This document shows positions 39,005 to 51,184 of a stretch of 64,000 nucleotides of DNA, piece by piece. A program made the translations under genes and the position numbers. Below the pieces are notes generated by a model, which worked only from the letters and a program-made list of their open reading frames with translations, was not told the DNA's origin and ran no database searches. Source of the stretch: Chlorokybus atmophyticus (taxonomy: Eukaryota; Streptophyta; Chlorokybophyceae; Chlorokybales; Chlorokybaceae); the NCBI GenBank assembly GCA_009103225.1, contig RHPI01001965.1, positions 312,485-376,484 on the forward strand, in the 5' to 3' direction. Every line of letters begins with the position of its first letter. The stretch's first letter is position 1.

Positions 39005-39572
39005 TAATCAAACGTTCCAATTCCCCCAAGCACATATAGTTTTTAATTAACCAGACTCCCTGCGTATTCCCGCAGAGAATCTAGCTGACACTCGTCCGCG
39101 TCGCCGCCGCCATCATCGAAATACACGGCAAATTGGTTGGAATTTCTTAGTGCAACCCAAATTCAAATCCAGATATGTAACATAAACATAGCTATCGTAA
39201 GTAAAGATGGATTGGAACGGTTTTTTTTTGCAGCTTATTGTCATTATGACAATGAAGTGCCACGTGTACGATAGTAAGTTAAGACGCGAGACTGAGGCAT
39301 GACCCGCAATGCCAATGCATGGCACGCGTTGTGTTAGCAACACAGTGAAAACCACACGATGCAAAGTTTTAATGGGTTCAATGGGTAGAGCACATCTCAT
39401 CTGTCAATTGCCGATGCGCACAGTTCAAGAATACGCAAATTGCAGCGATTAACGAAAGCGAATTGAAAATCATAGCGTTAGCAGGGAAGATGAATAATAG
39501 CTTTGTAATGGTATAGCTTTACAATACTATCAATTGTTTGCTCACATGATGAAGGTGGCAATAAGTAATGTA

Positions 39573-39677
39573 TTAAATATGTGATTAACCTCGTATTACC
39601 ATTATATGAATATAGTTGAAATGTACATTTCAACTATATTCATATAGTGATAATACGAGGTTAATCACATATTTAAA
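39573..39677. repeat. 105-bp near-perfect hairpin (about 50-bp arms)
   Basis: The left arm begins AAATATGTGATTAACCTCGT (39575 on) and the right arm ends with its reverse complement at 39674. There are one or two mismatches and almost no loop (centre ATGTACAT). It is AT-rich and non-coding. It may be a foldback MITE or a source of double-stranded RNA. Confidence 0.9.
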
Positions 39678-40009
39678 TTTGTGCTTATGTAACGTTTTTG
39701 TCTTAACTCCATATTCAAAATCAGTTAGCGCCTCTCGCTACATTAAAAACAATATATGGTCTGTTACCAAAGCTTTCGACCACTTCAAACGATAAATGAA
39801 TACCGACATTAAATATGTATCGTAATTATGATAAGCACATGTAAAACATAACAAGTTGCGGGAGCGAAGTAGATTGAAGAAACGAAATCATATTACAAAT
39901 GATTCAATTATCGGCATTAAAATTCAATTTCACAACTGAGATAACTATGAAGGAATCAATTCCTTAATGGAAAAGAAGTGCCATGCATTATAGGCAGCTG
40001 CGTAACACG

Positions 40010-40615
40010 CCTGTATTGACCACTGTTTGCTACCCATGTACGCCGCTGCCGCTGTAACACATGCGAGAGCGCCGGCGTACAATCACGCTCAGTTTCTACG
40101 ACGCAGAGCAAACCAATAGCGGCGCTTCATAAATGCCGACCACCGTTACAATCTGGTCATGCATATGTAACAGATCGCATGTTTTGCAACTTGAAGATTA
40201 TCAAGATAAAAAGATTGACAACCGAAATGGGAGCGGTTATTTATAGGCCGCTGTCGTTGCTACAATGACGTTTGCATCGCGCAAGGCAGACTCGTAGTGG
40301 CGCTTCATGCATGGCGACCACCGACAAATGCCGGCCATTAACATGTACTACACTAGTAGCAGACCAATCGTTAGACGAGATTGCTTGGAAAAAGAACGCC
40401 GACAATTGAATTGCTGTAATGACATGCATGTCAGTGACCGACGGTTGAGCAAGTTTGCATAAAATATGAACGTTGACGACCGAAATAAGAGCGTTTAATT
40501 GTAGGCTGCTGTCGTTGCTGTAATGACGTTTGTACGGCGCAGAGCAGACTAGTAGTGGCGCTTCATGCATGCCGATCATCGACAAATGCGGGTCATTAAC
40601 ACGTAGCAGACTAAC
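40010..40615. repeat. Tandem repeat, about 258-bp period, two full copies and a diverged third
   Basis: 40216-40360 and 40474-40615 share GAC(A/G)ACCGAAAT, CTGTCGTTGCT, AATGACGTTTG and AGTAGTGGCGCTTCATGCAT. A more diverged part copy lies at about 40020-40145 (AGCGGCGCTTCATAAATGCC). The sequence between copies is unrelated or diverged. Confidence 0.75.
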
Positions 40616-41107
40616 AGTTAGCTAAGTTTGCACGCCGTTGAAAAAGTGGGCGCGAACGGCTATATTGCTTTGATTGTGCGTCCGAGGGTTTCCATTCAAG
40701 GTTAACATTATTATGGCGTCTAAAGGGGTCCCCATAACATTCAAAAGTCACGCGCATACGTGATCGATCATGCGCGCAATAGCACAATGCGGCTACACGC
40801 GAAGCGTCGGATCCTCAGGCAGCGCCGCGCAAAGCGCCATCGAGGATGAAAGAGACGCCGTCCGACTGTTTGACGTAGAACTGGCGGTAACCATATGAGT
40901 AGCATAAACCTATGTGTTCATAGTGAATCGTATACGACCGCATACATCGGCTGTTAGACCAAGTGAAGGAAATGCGTGTTGGGGCAGACCTCGCCTAAGG
41001 CAGGGAAGAGGTGTAAGCAACAAACATTGGGCGTAACCTGTAGCGCAAGTAGACGGGGTTGGTGCGGTGTTGCACGACCATACGTGTGGGTGCTTGCGCT
41101 TTCCCAT

Positions 41108-43341
41108 GTCTAAGGCCTAGCCCCCGCCACCCCTCGCCGCCAACGCGGCGCATATGTATATATATGAATACTATATTGCAACGGCAATTAGCAGTGAGAC
41201 ACGCACAAGGCTAGTAGTTGGTAGTTCAGTGCAGTGGATTGGCCCGGTGGTGACAACGGTGAAATGTCTACTTGTGTGCATGTAATGCTAGAATGGTTGG
41301 AATGCATTGCATGCGTGTGCCTAATAGCACGTCATATATCCTGTACACTACCAGGGCAGACAGAGCAACACAACACTTACTCCCTACACACATTGGTGTC
41401 ATGGATTTATGTCTCGTCTCAACCCCGCATTGCATACTTTGTACACCCGCTTCCTGGCTTCAATGTTTTGCATAAAAGCAGCATCACGGCATACTCAGGC
41501 TGTGCCATTCAACTCGTGCTTCAGATGTTCATTTCAATTGTCTCTGTCTTGCACAACCGCTCAGCATCAAGTTCAATACCCGGTTGGGTGGTGCCATGCA
41601 TTCATGCGCAGCAAACAATCACCAAGTTCAGCATCCATTGGTGGTGGTTGTCAGGACCAATCATCAAGCTAACTCAAGTCCTGACGTTGGCAAACCACTA
41701 GCAACATCAGCCACAAACACATTTGCTGACTCGCTCCAGCCTGCCAATGTGTCAGAAGACGAGGCCTGCCAAATAGATTCACATTGTAAACACGCTTACC
41801 AACGTTGCTGGTAATGCTGACTCTTGCGGTGCATACCTTACTGATGCCATACCACCTGCATTGCAAAACAGCATGAGTCTGATGAAGCAAGCAGGACTCA
41901 AAACGACTTTGCAAACCAAAACCAAGCACTTGGAGATGAACAAGCTAGCACCAATCAAACGCATTCACGAGCCCGCAGCTCGACACCTTGAGTCGCCGCG
42001 AAATGCAAACTGTTGGGCTGCGCCACCGTCTTGATCCCAATGCCCAGCCACGACCTCATAATCAGTGCCAGCCACATAACACCACTGAGGGTTGATGCTG
42101 GAGAAGTGCAAAGATGTCACCTGCCACACAGTAGACAATTTGAGTGAGGGTCATGCTGACAACGTACTGCTGTCATGGAACCCATGCACGTGGCTGTTTA
42201 GCTGATGAATATGCTATTTTGCACACCAAGGCACAACTGACCTCAAACTTGAGGCAGTTCACCCACTTCCGCCTACAACCCCACTTCTTGATGTCATAAA
42301 CGCACATGTTGCGCTCTCCGCCAGCAACCCCTATAATATGCGTTTTGCCCTTAGATTCGCCACACCAGGCTATCGTCCAGCTTCCGTAGTTGTGGTTGTG
42401 CGCGTGCTTATGTATGCACGCGTGCGTGTGTACGATGCATCTTGCGTCTACCTATGATGCCGCGACTGCACGCAAGGGCAGATAACGGCAGCCCAGTCCA
42501 GTCATCTGTCACTCGCTGAACGCACCCACCCCTTTCGCCCGCTCTTGCGTCCCAAACACTGAACTGCCTAACCGCAAGGCAGTTTGCATGTGGCAATTTG
42601 CATGCGTGCATGTGAAGCGGTGTAGCCTTCAAGCAACAAACCTGACAGCCTTCCGTCACAACAATGGTGTTGCTGCCTGCAGTGTCTTCAGCAGACAAGA
42701 ATGCTATGGCGGTTGGGAATGTGGGCCTGGCACCAGCAGGAGTCGGACTCACTAACCCACCATTGAATCAAGGAACGGGAAGTGCACTCGCATGTACACT
42801 TACGTGTACATCGTTCGCAGGTGTCTGTCACCCTGATAGAGGTCAAGCCTTCGGCCAAAGCGATGCGCGGTGGCTACCTGCAAGGTTAGGGCGATGCACA
42901 TATTGTCAGTAACTGGCAGCCATGAAGGCTGCTGCACAACCAGCGCAAAGCACACCGCTGAGATACTGTCCCTCCCAGGCTGCTGCTTACTACTGGCCAA
43001 GCGTCTGCGAAAGCCAGTCCTGCCCACCCTGCCTCAACACCTTCTGCCTTCGGCGGTGTCAGTGTGAGTGAGTTGCTGACTGTCATTTCTCCATCTGCAA
43101 ATGCATTGTCAATAATGGATGGCCAGCGAGCACAATGTCATGGCTCAAGGGGAATGAAGCAACAAAAGCCGCGGGGGCGAGGCTTCAGTCCACTGCACGC
43201 ACGCGCGCGCGTACAGGCACAGGCAAAGGCACACGCGCCCAAGGCACGCGCTTGCGTACACGAACACACCCACGCGCAGGTATGCGTACACGCGTGTGCA
43301 TAGTGGGCACGTGCACACACTCAGGCAGGCAGGGGCACACA
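41108..43341. other. Long stretch without a supported gene
   Basis: Open frames exist on both strands, such as a Lys/Leu-rich piece near 41870-42030 and an Ala/Gly/Val-rich piece near 42660-42830. None carries a known domain, and none could be joined with convincing splice sites. It may be decayed transposon or an unrecognised gene. Confidence 0.45.
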
Positions 43342-44111
43342 CGGAGAGAGAGCGAGAGGGAGAGAGCGAGAGGGAGAGAGCGAGAGGGAGAGCGAGAGGG
43401 AGAGCGAGAGGGAGAGCGAGAGGGAGAGCGAGAGGGAGAGCGAGAGGGAGAGCGAGAGGGAGAGCGAGAGGGAGAGCGAGAGGGAGAGCGAGAGGGAGAG
43501 CGAGAGGGAGAGCGAGAGGGAGAGCGAGAGGGAGAGCGAGAGGGAGAGCGAGAGGGAGAGCGAGAGGGAGAGCGAGAGGGAGAGCGAGAGGGAGAGCGAG
43601 AGGGAGAGCGAGAGGGAGAGCGAGAGGGAGAGCGAGAGGGAGAGCGAGAGGGAGAGCGAGAGGGAGAGCGAGAGGGAGAGCGAGAGGGAGAGCGAGAGGG
43701 AGAGCGAGAGGGAGAGCGAGAGGGAGAGCGAGAGGGAGAGCGAGAGGGAGAGCGAGAGGGAGAGCGAGAGGGAGAGCGAGAGGGAGAGCGAGAGGGAGAG
43801 CGAGAGGGAGAGCGAGAGGGAGAGCGAGAGGGAGAGCGAGAGGGAGAGCGAGAGGGAGAGCGAGAGGGAGAGCGAGAGGGAGAGCGAGAGGGAGAGCGAG
43901 AGGGAGAGCGAGAGGGAGAGCGAGAGGGAGAGCGAGAGGGAGAGCGAGAGGGAGAGCGAGAGGGAGAGCGAGAGGGAGAGCGAGAGGGAGAGCGAGAGGG
44001 AGAGCGAGAGGGAGAGCGAGAGGGAGAGCGAGAGGGAGAGCGAGAGGGAGAGCGAGAGGGAGAGCGAGAGGGAGAGCGAGAGGGAGAGCGAGAGGGAGAG
44101 CGAGAGGGAGN
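43342..44111. repeat. Minisatellite: 12-bp purine unit, about 60 copies, ending in an assembly N
   Basis: After a short run of 14-bp variants, the unit AGCGAGAGGGAG repeats without visible change from about 43390 to 44110, then an N at 44111. Every frame is open, giving nonsense polypeptides of Glu-Gly-Arg or Ser-Leu type. One strand is pure purine except for one C per unit, so triplex or other unusual structure is possible. The N means the assembler bridged a gap, so the real length is unknown. Confidence 0.97.
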
Positions 44112-45383
44112 CACACATCAAAGCATACCTTTCGTTGACAGCGAAGCCACTTTGGCTGTTCCACATGCGTCGACAGTACCCAGCAGCACAGCATCACCTA
44201 TGCAGGCACAGTCAGCACACCTCTGTCAGGCAACACTGGCTTCTGTCAACAACAAAGCTCACCAGCTTCCTGCTCGCGCAATGCCACGCTCTGCACTTCT
44301 GCTTCATGCGCAAACCCAAGTGGAGTTGTAACAGCTGGCTGCAGAACCACAGCTCTTCACTACGAGGAACATATTGCGCTGTGGACAGTTCCGTAGCATT
44401 TCTGCAGTGGCGTGAGCTCACGACAATAACTTACCTCGATGGGTGTGGGCACCAGCAGACCTTCCTTGCCTTCTCGCAAGCTGTAGTTATGCGCATTGCT
44501 CACCTGCCAGAATCAGTACTTACGCTGGTCACAAGTGGCCTTGCTGCTAGTTATTTCTGTGTGTGCAGCCGCGGGCTCGTCAAGTTTTTTTACTAACCCA
44601 GCGTCGTGCCATGGGCAGTTCACATGTGCTCACACAGAAAGCGAGGCTGAGCCAGGTTGTCATGCAACTGCCACCGATAGCAACTGACCTGAGCTGCAAG
44701 CACAGTCGCTCCAGTGGCGACAAAGCAACGGATGCTCCCAGATTCATCAGCAGCCTGTAACACATGAACAAAACGTCTTACAACTGACACAATGCCTTCT
44801 TCATGCGCTTCATGCAGAGTCGCAAAGCTCATGCTGCATGCTAAGCACAGCAAGCTCTGCCTCCACTGTCTCTCACCTGCACGGCAACCCTGCAGCCATG
44901 CGCACTAGCAGGAGACAGGGGCACTCCTCCAGTCTCCACAGCTGACTTCACCAGACAACGAGGCCACAACAATGGCCTAGCTACCAACACCCCCATTGCC
45001 ACCGCCGCCACCGCCAGCAACAGCGACGTCCTGCTGCATTTGCATGTACACTAGATCCGACGAACTCGACTGCTGGGATCGGGATTCATCGACCCGTTGG
45101 CTAGGATTAGGGTTTCTCGCCAAATTGTCAGCTGGCCAAACGGAGGTGGTGGCCGTGGCGGTGGCGGCGCTGGTCTACGAGGCGGCGGTGGAGAATTTCA
45201 TATCACTGTGTTGTTGATTGCGTGGCTGCCTTCCGTTACACGAAAGTTGATGCTGCCGCGTTTTTGTATTGCGGGAATGTATTGCGCGGTCCGCTGCATG
45301 GTCCACTGCCAGTGAACGGCACAGTAGTGCAGCTTGTAGTAGCCTGACCGGCGAGTGTCGTTGGCAATCAATCTGAGAGTTAG
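44112..45383. other. No supported gene; contains the cyclin L promoter
   Basis: No coding region is recognised. The last 300 bases before the cyclin L start are GC-rich and hold Gly/Ala-type codon runs (45140-45190) that I take as 5' leader, because the family N-terminus starts exactly at 45384. Confidence 0.5.
45107..45115. promoter_or_regulatory. Telo-box-like site upstream of cyclin L
   Basis: TTAGGGTTT, the complement of the plant telo-box core AAACCCTAA, lies 268 bp before the cyclin L start codon. Telo boxes occur in promoters of growth and translation genes in plants. A single 9-bp match may also be chance. Confidence 0.35.
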
Positions 45384-47520
45384 ATGATTTACACAACCCT
45401 AGACTCTTTCTATGTTAGTGAAGAGGAGCTCGTCAATTCTCCCTCCGCACAAGATGGCGTTGACCCGGACATGGAGGCGAAGCTGCGGTATTATGGCTGT
45501 GATCTCATTCAGACCGCAGGCATCCTTCTGCGACTGTAAGTCATATTTTAATCTTGAACATGCCATCACTACGCAAATACGCAATTGCAGACACAAGCAT
45601 TTTCCTGGCATGCACTGATCAAGCTGAACAGTTGTACGTGTTCTCCATGCTTCGTGGTTGCATTCAATGTGTACAAGAGCTGCTATGCGGACATAAGACT
45701 TTCTGCGTTCTGATTACGCTTTGTCAACACAGTCCACAGGCGGCCATGGCTACGGGACAAGTAGTGTTGCATCGCTTTTACTGCAAGCAATCTTTGGCAC
45801 GCTGGAATGTCAAGGTTGGTCTCCATCCGCATTTCATTGCTATTGGCAGTTGCTCTTGTAAGTTCTCATTTAACATACTTGGCTCCGCTGGATCAAGACA
45901 GCAGTGCTTTCAAAGCCTTGTGTTGTACAGACGTTAGCAATGGCCTCTGTATGGCTCGCTGCCAAACTGGAAGAGAGCCCACGGAAGATTCGGGACGTGC
46001 TTTGTGTTTTTCATCGAATTGAACAAAGGCGCACTGGAGGCTCTGTGCATGTGTTGGACATGTGGTCAGAGGTAAGTGTGCATGCTTGCATGGTGCAAGC
46101 TGTCTTTGTCCAGGTTGCAACGGTTTGAATTGATTGTCACTGGCGTACAGCAATATGAGAAGTCCAAGTCAGAAGTCATACGAGCTGAGCGCCATATCCT
46201 CAAGGAGATGGGGTTTATTGCGCATGTTGAACACCCGCACAAGTTCGTGATTTCATTGATACAGACATTAAACTTTCCACCTGAATTGCGTCAACCATGC
46301 TGGAATATGGTCAATGACAGGTAAGAAATCGTCACGGCAACTTGTCATTACACTACACACACACACACAACTACAATGCCGGCCCCAGATATTGGGTGTG
46401 TCGTATTGACCGTTTCGCACATGTTTGCAGTTTGCGTACCTCACTGTGCGTGCGCTACAAGACTGAGGTGGTTGCTTGTGGGGTAATCTACTTGGCTGCC
46501 CGCCAGTTGCAAGTGCCACTGCCAGAGGACCCACCTTGGTGGCTGCTGTTCAACACAGACAGAACCCAGCTGGAAGATGTCTGCCGCGTTCTCCTCAAGA
46601 TGTATGCGATGCCGAAACCAGATGACCTCCCTCTCGTTGATATGGGCGCCATCCCACTCTCTTTTGGAGAGGTTGCCAAGGTACTAGAAGCTGTGATGTT
46701 GTCATGTTGAATAGCGATGGTCATGCTGTTGGTGCGTGAGTGCTTTGTCTGCTGCTATGCAAACAAAAAGTCTCCTGGCTATCATGCACTTTGAGTTGCA
46801 GAATGAGTGGCATGACTTGTTGCTTGGCTCATGTGGACACTGGTGCAGGCTTCCACAGCGTTCTTGACCAATGGAAACACAACCCCTGTGTTACCATCAT
46901 CATCGGCAGCACAGAGGCCAGAGGGCACCCGCTCTGTTGCTGGCAGTGAGGGCGGGAGCATCCACTTGGAGGATGGTGGAGCACAAGCTGAAGGAGGCAC
47001 TGGCGCCCCTGATGGCAATGCAAGTGAAAAGCGCGCTTCGTCCACAGAGTCTGCCTTGCAACTGGAGCGCGAATCTAGACTGCAACCTGCAGAGGGTCCT
47101 GCTGAAGTTGATCAGCTACGCCAACCAGGCGCGTCATCACCTCCCGACAGGGGTACCTAATGCCACATGCTGTTGCCGTCTTTCATGTGCGGTTGAGCAG
47201 CTGACGGTTGTTTTGTTACAGATGCAAGTAGGCGCAAGTCAGTTGAACCCTCTCAGGAAGGCGAGCAGGATAGGACTCGTGAGTCAAGAGACGGGCGCAG
47301 GAGCAGTGACCATGGATTGGATCGCCACCACAGACACCGGGACCGCTCTCATAGCACAGGTCATGATAGACACCGTGACAGGGAGGTCCAGGAACGCAGC
47401 AGAGGGGTTCATGATCACAGCAAGCGAGATTACTTGAGGGATCGCGACCGGCATGCGCGCGACAAGGGACGCGGTGATCGTTATCATCCCTATGAAAGGC
47501 CCAGACATAAGGACGGCTAG
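45384..47520 (+). CDS. CYCL1: Cyclin L (splicing/transcription cyclin with RS-like tail)
   Basis: Cyclin L pairs with CDK10/11-type kinases and acts in pre-mRNA splicing and transcription in the nucleus. Exons 45384-45535, 45733-45814, 45931-46071, 46151-46320, 46431-46680, 46849-47152 and 47222-47520 keep phase and give 465 residues. The start MIYTTLDSFYVSEEEL is nearly the plant cyclin L N-terminus, which fixes the start codon. The first cyclin box follows (YYGCDLIQTAGILLRL, MATGQVVLHRFYCKQS, ASVWLAAKLEESPRK, VFHRIEQRR). The second is KEMGFIAHVEHPHKFV, then VRYKTEVVACGVIYLAARQ and LPEDPPWWLLF. The last exon is an Arg/Asp/His/Ser-rich tail (RHRDRSHSTGHDRHRDRE), the speckle-targeting region of the family. 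Intron 1 is the longest early intron (197 nt). Confidence 0.95.
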
Positions 47521-50135
47521 CAACAGTTGTGTTGTTCTTTGCTCTGTAGCTCTCAATCTGCACTATGCTTCGCAGTTTTCAACAGGAACTGCAGGGCTGA
47601 GGGCGGTATCGTAGACGGTTTGCCAAGCTCAACAGCTACTGGTGTGTTGCAATGAGCTATTGGCCTGGTGCAGTGGAATTTGTGAACTGGTGGTTTTAAC
47701 TGTTCTGAACTGTGCTTTGCAGTGGTTGCATGTGCTTTATGCAGCGGGTGTTGGCTCTGAGTTTGCGCAGTGCTGTCATACACTGGTTCTGCGATTGGCG
47801 GCCTTCATGGTGAGTGTCGTACTTCCTACCACTGTCTTGTCTTCGTGGGTGATGCGCAGTGGCATCCAGCATGTTCCGATGTTCTTCCATGCTGGAGGCA
47901 ACTGTAGAAGGATTGCTCCGGCCTCAAGGCTCACCTGAGGAGTGCTACTCGACTTGCATGGCTGCAAGGCAGGTGACTGTGCATGCAGCAATATGAAGAC
48001 ACTGACTGGCTGTTAACATGCCTGTCAAGGGCATACTGTAAGAGAGAGAGAACTGCTTTTAACCTAGGTTGTTGGTCTCAAACAGATTGTGCAGTGCGAG
48101 TGGTTTCTGGTTTTTGACAGGGTTGACAGAGTTGTTCGGAAGTTGCCGAGGATCGTTTTCTGTCACAACGCATAGTCCTTGTAGTGAGTTATGCATGCTT
48201 GTTTCATCACTCAGGCTTGGACACTTGATGCGTCAGCGAGACATGCTACCTTCTAGTTGTGTTGTTTGCTAATGGTATCATGCTTAATTCTTTATTGATG
48301 TCATTGGCATTGTCATGAGGATGATGCAAAATACATCCTTCGCCACTATGCTCGCCTCATGATTTGCAAGCTTATCTCTCATGTCAACTTTCTACAGCGC
48401 AGCATAGCACTTGATTGTCGTAGTGCTGCGAGATTTTTGTTAGAAAAGTTATCTTAGCATGGCCGTATTATGCAACTTTACAAAAAATCCGATGATGCTC
48501 ATTGCTAGGTAAGTCAATTGCACAGATTTCTGTCATTACTATCAATGGCCACAAACTTTTATGCTATGTAGTACACGTCCATGCCTACCAACAATGCCAA
48601 TACAGCCACACGGCCTACACTGCCGTGGCCAGCAGCAAAGCGGCTTCCTCCATGCTGGGGCCGGCAACTGCGGTGGCCCCCAGCTTGATAAGTCAATTGC
48701 GCAGCCCCGCAGGGGTAATAGAAAAGCTACATTTCCAAGCATTTCCCCCCAATATGGAAATGTCAAGGCACCATGATGATGTTGCAACTTACATTTACAT
48801 TTAACTTGTTGGTGAGTGTCATAGTTATGTTAACGCACATGTTGACGCACATTTTGATCTCATACTTTATTGGTGTACTATGGTGCGCAATTAGACACCA
48901 CAATTCTATATCCCTTTCACTGTTTATATAAACAGTCATGTTATAAACAATCTAATTGCTAAGTAGAACCTATTTATGCATACATTTTGATACAGTGATA
49001 CAAATTTTATAAGGTTCAAACACATAAACTTAAATATCATATATCTTTAAAAACATCACAAGCACGTAGTGCGCAATTGTTTTACTGTCACATCATTTAT
49101 AACATCTTACCTTTGAACAATAAATTTCTCTTTCATAAGTGTATAATTGTATATCTTCTTGCTAATAGCGGCGCTACATGGTGTTGCATGCTGCTTAAAT
49201 TGACTCTCCGCCAATGACATCTGCATCCCGAGGCAAGGAAGAGGGGACCAACCACGCACTGCACGCATTTGGCCTTATACCTTAAAATCGACAGTGCAAT
49301 AATTTATTGTTGTGAGATGTGACGTTTAGGTTGTGGAACACTATCCATGTTTAAATCATCGTTATGTGTATGCTGCATGTAGTCATCCTCCTCTCTCCTC
49401 TCTCTGTTGTCCTGTCCTTGCGCTGCTTAAGTGTAGGTTGCCGCTTGTCTCTACTCTGCGGTACCGTGCATGTGCTTTGTGCTTGCCTTCATTTTCGTGT
49501 TGCACCTAAGCACACAACAACACCCACTGCAGGACGTAAGTTGATGCTTGCCCCATTACAGGTGTTGTTTTGTATTTGAATGTTTGGCAAACACTAATTG
49601 CACATGCGCCTGCTATGATGTTGATGCCTGCGGTTTGTTAACATTATTATGTGTTTTGTTTGCCTCAATGCCATACCATACGTGTATCATCCATGACCAA
49701 TCTGACATGTTAGTAAACTTTTCCCTCCCCACAACGATAACTTGCAGCACTGTATGTCAACTGACTCACTTCGTATAACCTACACCTTGCATGATGCCTC
49801 ATCATTAGTGATGTAAATCATGTGACCCCCCCATTTGCACATTGATAACATCAACATTATGGTGCTTTCTGCACCGCAACGTCAGCAGCCGCGCGTTACA
49901 AGCAGCGGTATACAGCGTAGACGCAGAAGGGGAGACGTCGCCGCTGCGTCCTTTGCAATGCAACGTTTGCACTGTGCCAAGTAGTGCCGGCAGGCACGCA
50001 GCTTTGCCGCAGCGCATGCATGCAGTGTGTACGGTGCACTCGCCCCGCCTGATTGCTGGCGGTGACATTGCCGTCCGCCGCCGTGGAGAGGTGAGCTTGG
50101 AGGACGAACAGTAGTAGGGGCGTTCAGCAGCAGCT
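47521..50135. other. Intergenic; AT-rich part at 48.8-49.3 kb, no gene seen
   Basis: No coding or RNA gene is supported. The final 250 bases become GC-rich and are the likely promoter of the small membrane protein. Confidence 0.55.
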
Positions 50136-50501
50136 ATGAGCGACCAGCTGGCATACCCGCCCCCCTTGCCAAACGACCCCAGCGTCCCGGACTTTGCCCC
50201 GCCGTTCGACGGGACGCGCTGGCCGCTGGGGGTGTTCTTGTTCACCTACGGAGCGGTAGGCCTCGTCGCCCTGTGCGTGCTGGTGGCCTTCACGTTGTAC
50301 AGGCTGAGCCACCGCGCCCGACGCGCCAGCGACGGCGAGGGGCAGGGCTTGACCTACGACGCTCTCGCTAGCGACAGGAAGGCGATGCTGGCCAGCAAGG
50401 CCGAGCTGGGCGACATCCGCCCGGGCACCCCGCCGGATTCTCAGTGGGACCCTGTCAGCTTCCCCGTGAAGGATGGCCGGCCTGGAGGAAGCGGCGTTTG
50501 A
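50136..50501 (+). CDS. Small single-pass membrane protein, unrecognised
   Basis: An uninterrupted 121-residue frame starts at an ATG (GCTATGAGC) in a GC-rich island and ends in TGA. Residues 1-29 are Pro-rich. One clear membrane helix spans about residues 32-54 (GVFLFTYGAVGLVALCVLVA), followed by a basic stop-transfer patch (RLSHRARR) and a charged tail of about 60 residues. By the positive-inside rule the tail is cytosolic. Codon use is GC-rich like the neighbouring real genes. There is no family match. It might be an accessory subunit of an organelle complex or an orphan. It ends convergently with the kinesin gene. Confidence 0.65.
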   Translation: MSDQLAYPPPLPNDPSVPDFAPPFDGTRWPLGVFLFTYGAVGLVALCVLVAFTLYRLSHRARRASDGEGQGLTYDALASDRKAMLASKAELGDIRPGTPPDSQWDPVSFPVKDGRPGGSGV

Positions 50502-51184
50502 TGTCACAGCACCATCATCCATGAAGCGGTACTTTGAAGCCATCAAGCGAGGCAATGCCGCCCTATCCTGATGCTGGTATTCACTTGGTGGTATGGCTAA
50601 GCTTGCCAGTTTTGCCAATCTTTGCAGTGACATACGTAGACAGGCATTCTTGGTCGCCTTGGTTTTGCCCTGTCAACTTGGGTTTGAGCCCACATGTAGA
50701 TATTCCCGCAGCAGCACTACTACGTAGTATGAACCCCTTTATGCCGTTTGGCACCATTGAAGTGGAATGCCGTCCTTTCTTGCACGCTGTAGTTTTGACA
50801 CTGTACTGCTGGGTTGTATATAAACCTGCGTAAACCGCTGCCGAAACTGGTTACTGTGTATGTGTTGTTGAGCACACTGGATTGACACGCACAACAGCAA
50901 TGCTGTTAGCGTCAGCATGGCCTTGTTGAGGACATCTTTCCGTGAACATGTCGTCAATGTTAAAAGCAGACTAACAGCCAGCATCATCTCGTGCTCATCG
51001 CGTTTGGTCCGGACAGTTTTTCCTGCTTGCGCAAAGCGACGGCACGTCCCTTGTCTCCGTGGTATGCGTTGCTCATGCCTGTCTTCTGTCGGTGCACTGT
51101 CTTGCGCGCGCCGTGAAAGGAAATAGCCTCGGGGTCCTCCTGCAGACAGCATCCAGGTGAGATTGGCTGCCATATGTGCTCGCT

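Noticed and set aside
41234-43080. Possible gene with Ala/Gly/Val- and Lys/Leu-rich pieces
   Set aside because: No domain, no chain of splice sites in phase, and frames on both strands are equally open.
43342-44111. CRISPR-like regular repeat
   Set aside because: The repeats are head to tail without spacers and the genome is eukaryotic.
43135-44331. Very long open frames of Glu-Gly-Arg, Arg-Gly-Arg, Leu-Pro or Ser-Leu repeats on both strands
   Set aside because: They are translations of the 12-bp minisatellite, open in every frame because the unit length is a multiple of three and contains no stop. They are not genes.
45040-45380. Gly/Ala-rich frame that could extend cyclin L upstream
   Set aside because: It lies in other frames or is cut off by stops, and the family N-terminus begins exactly at the ATG at 45384.
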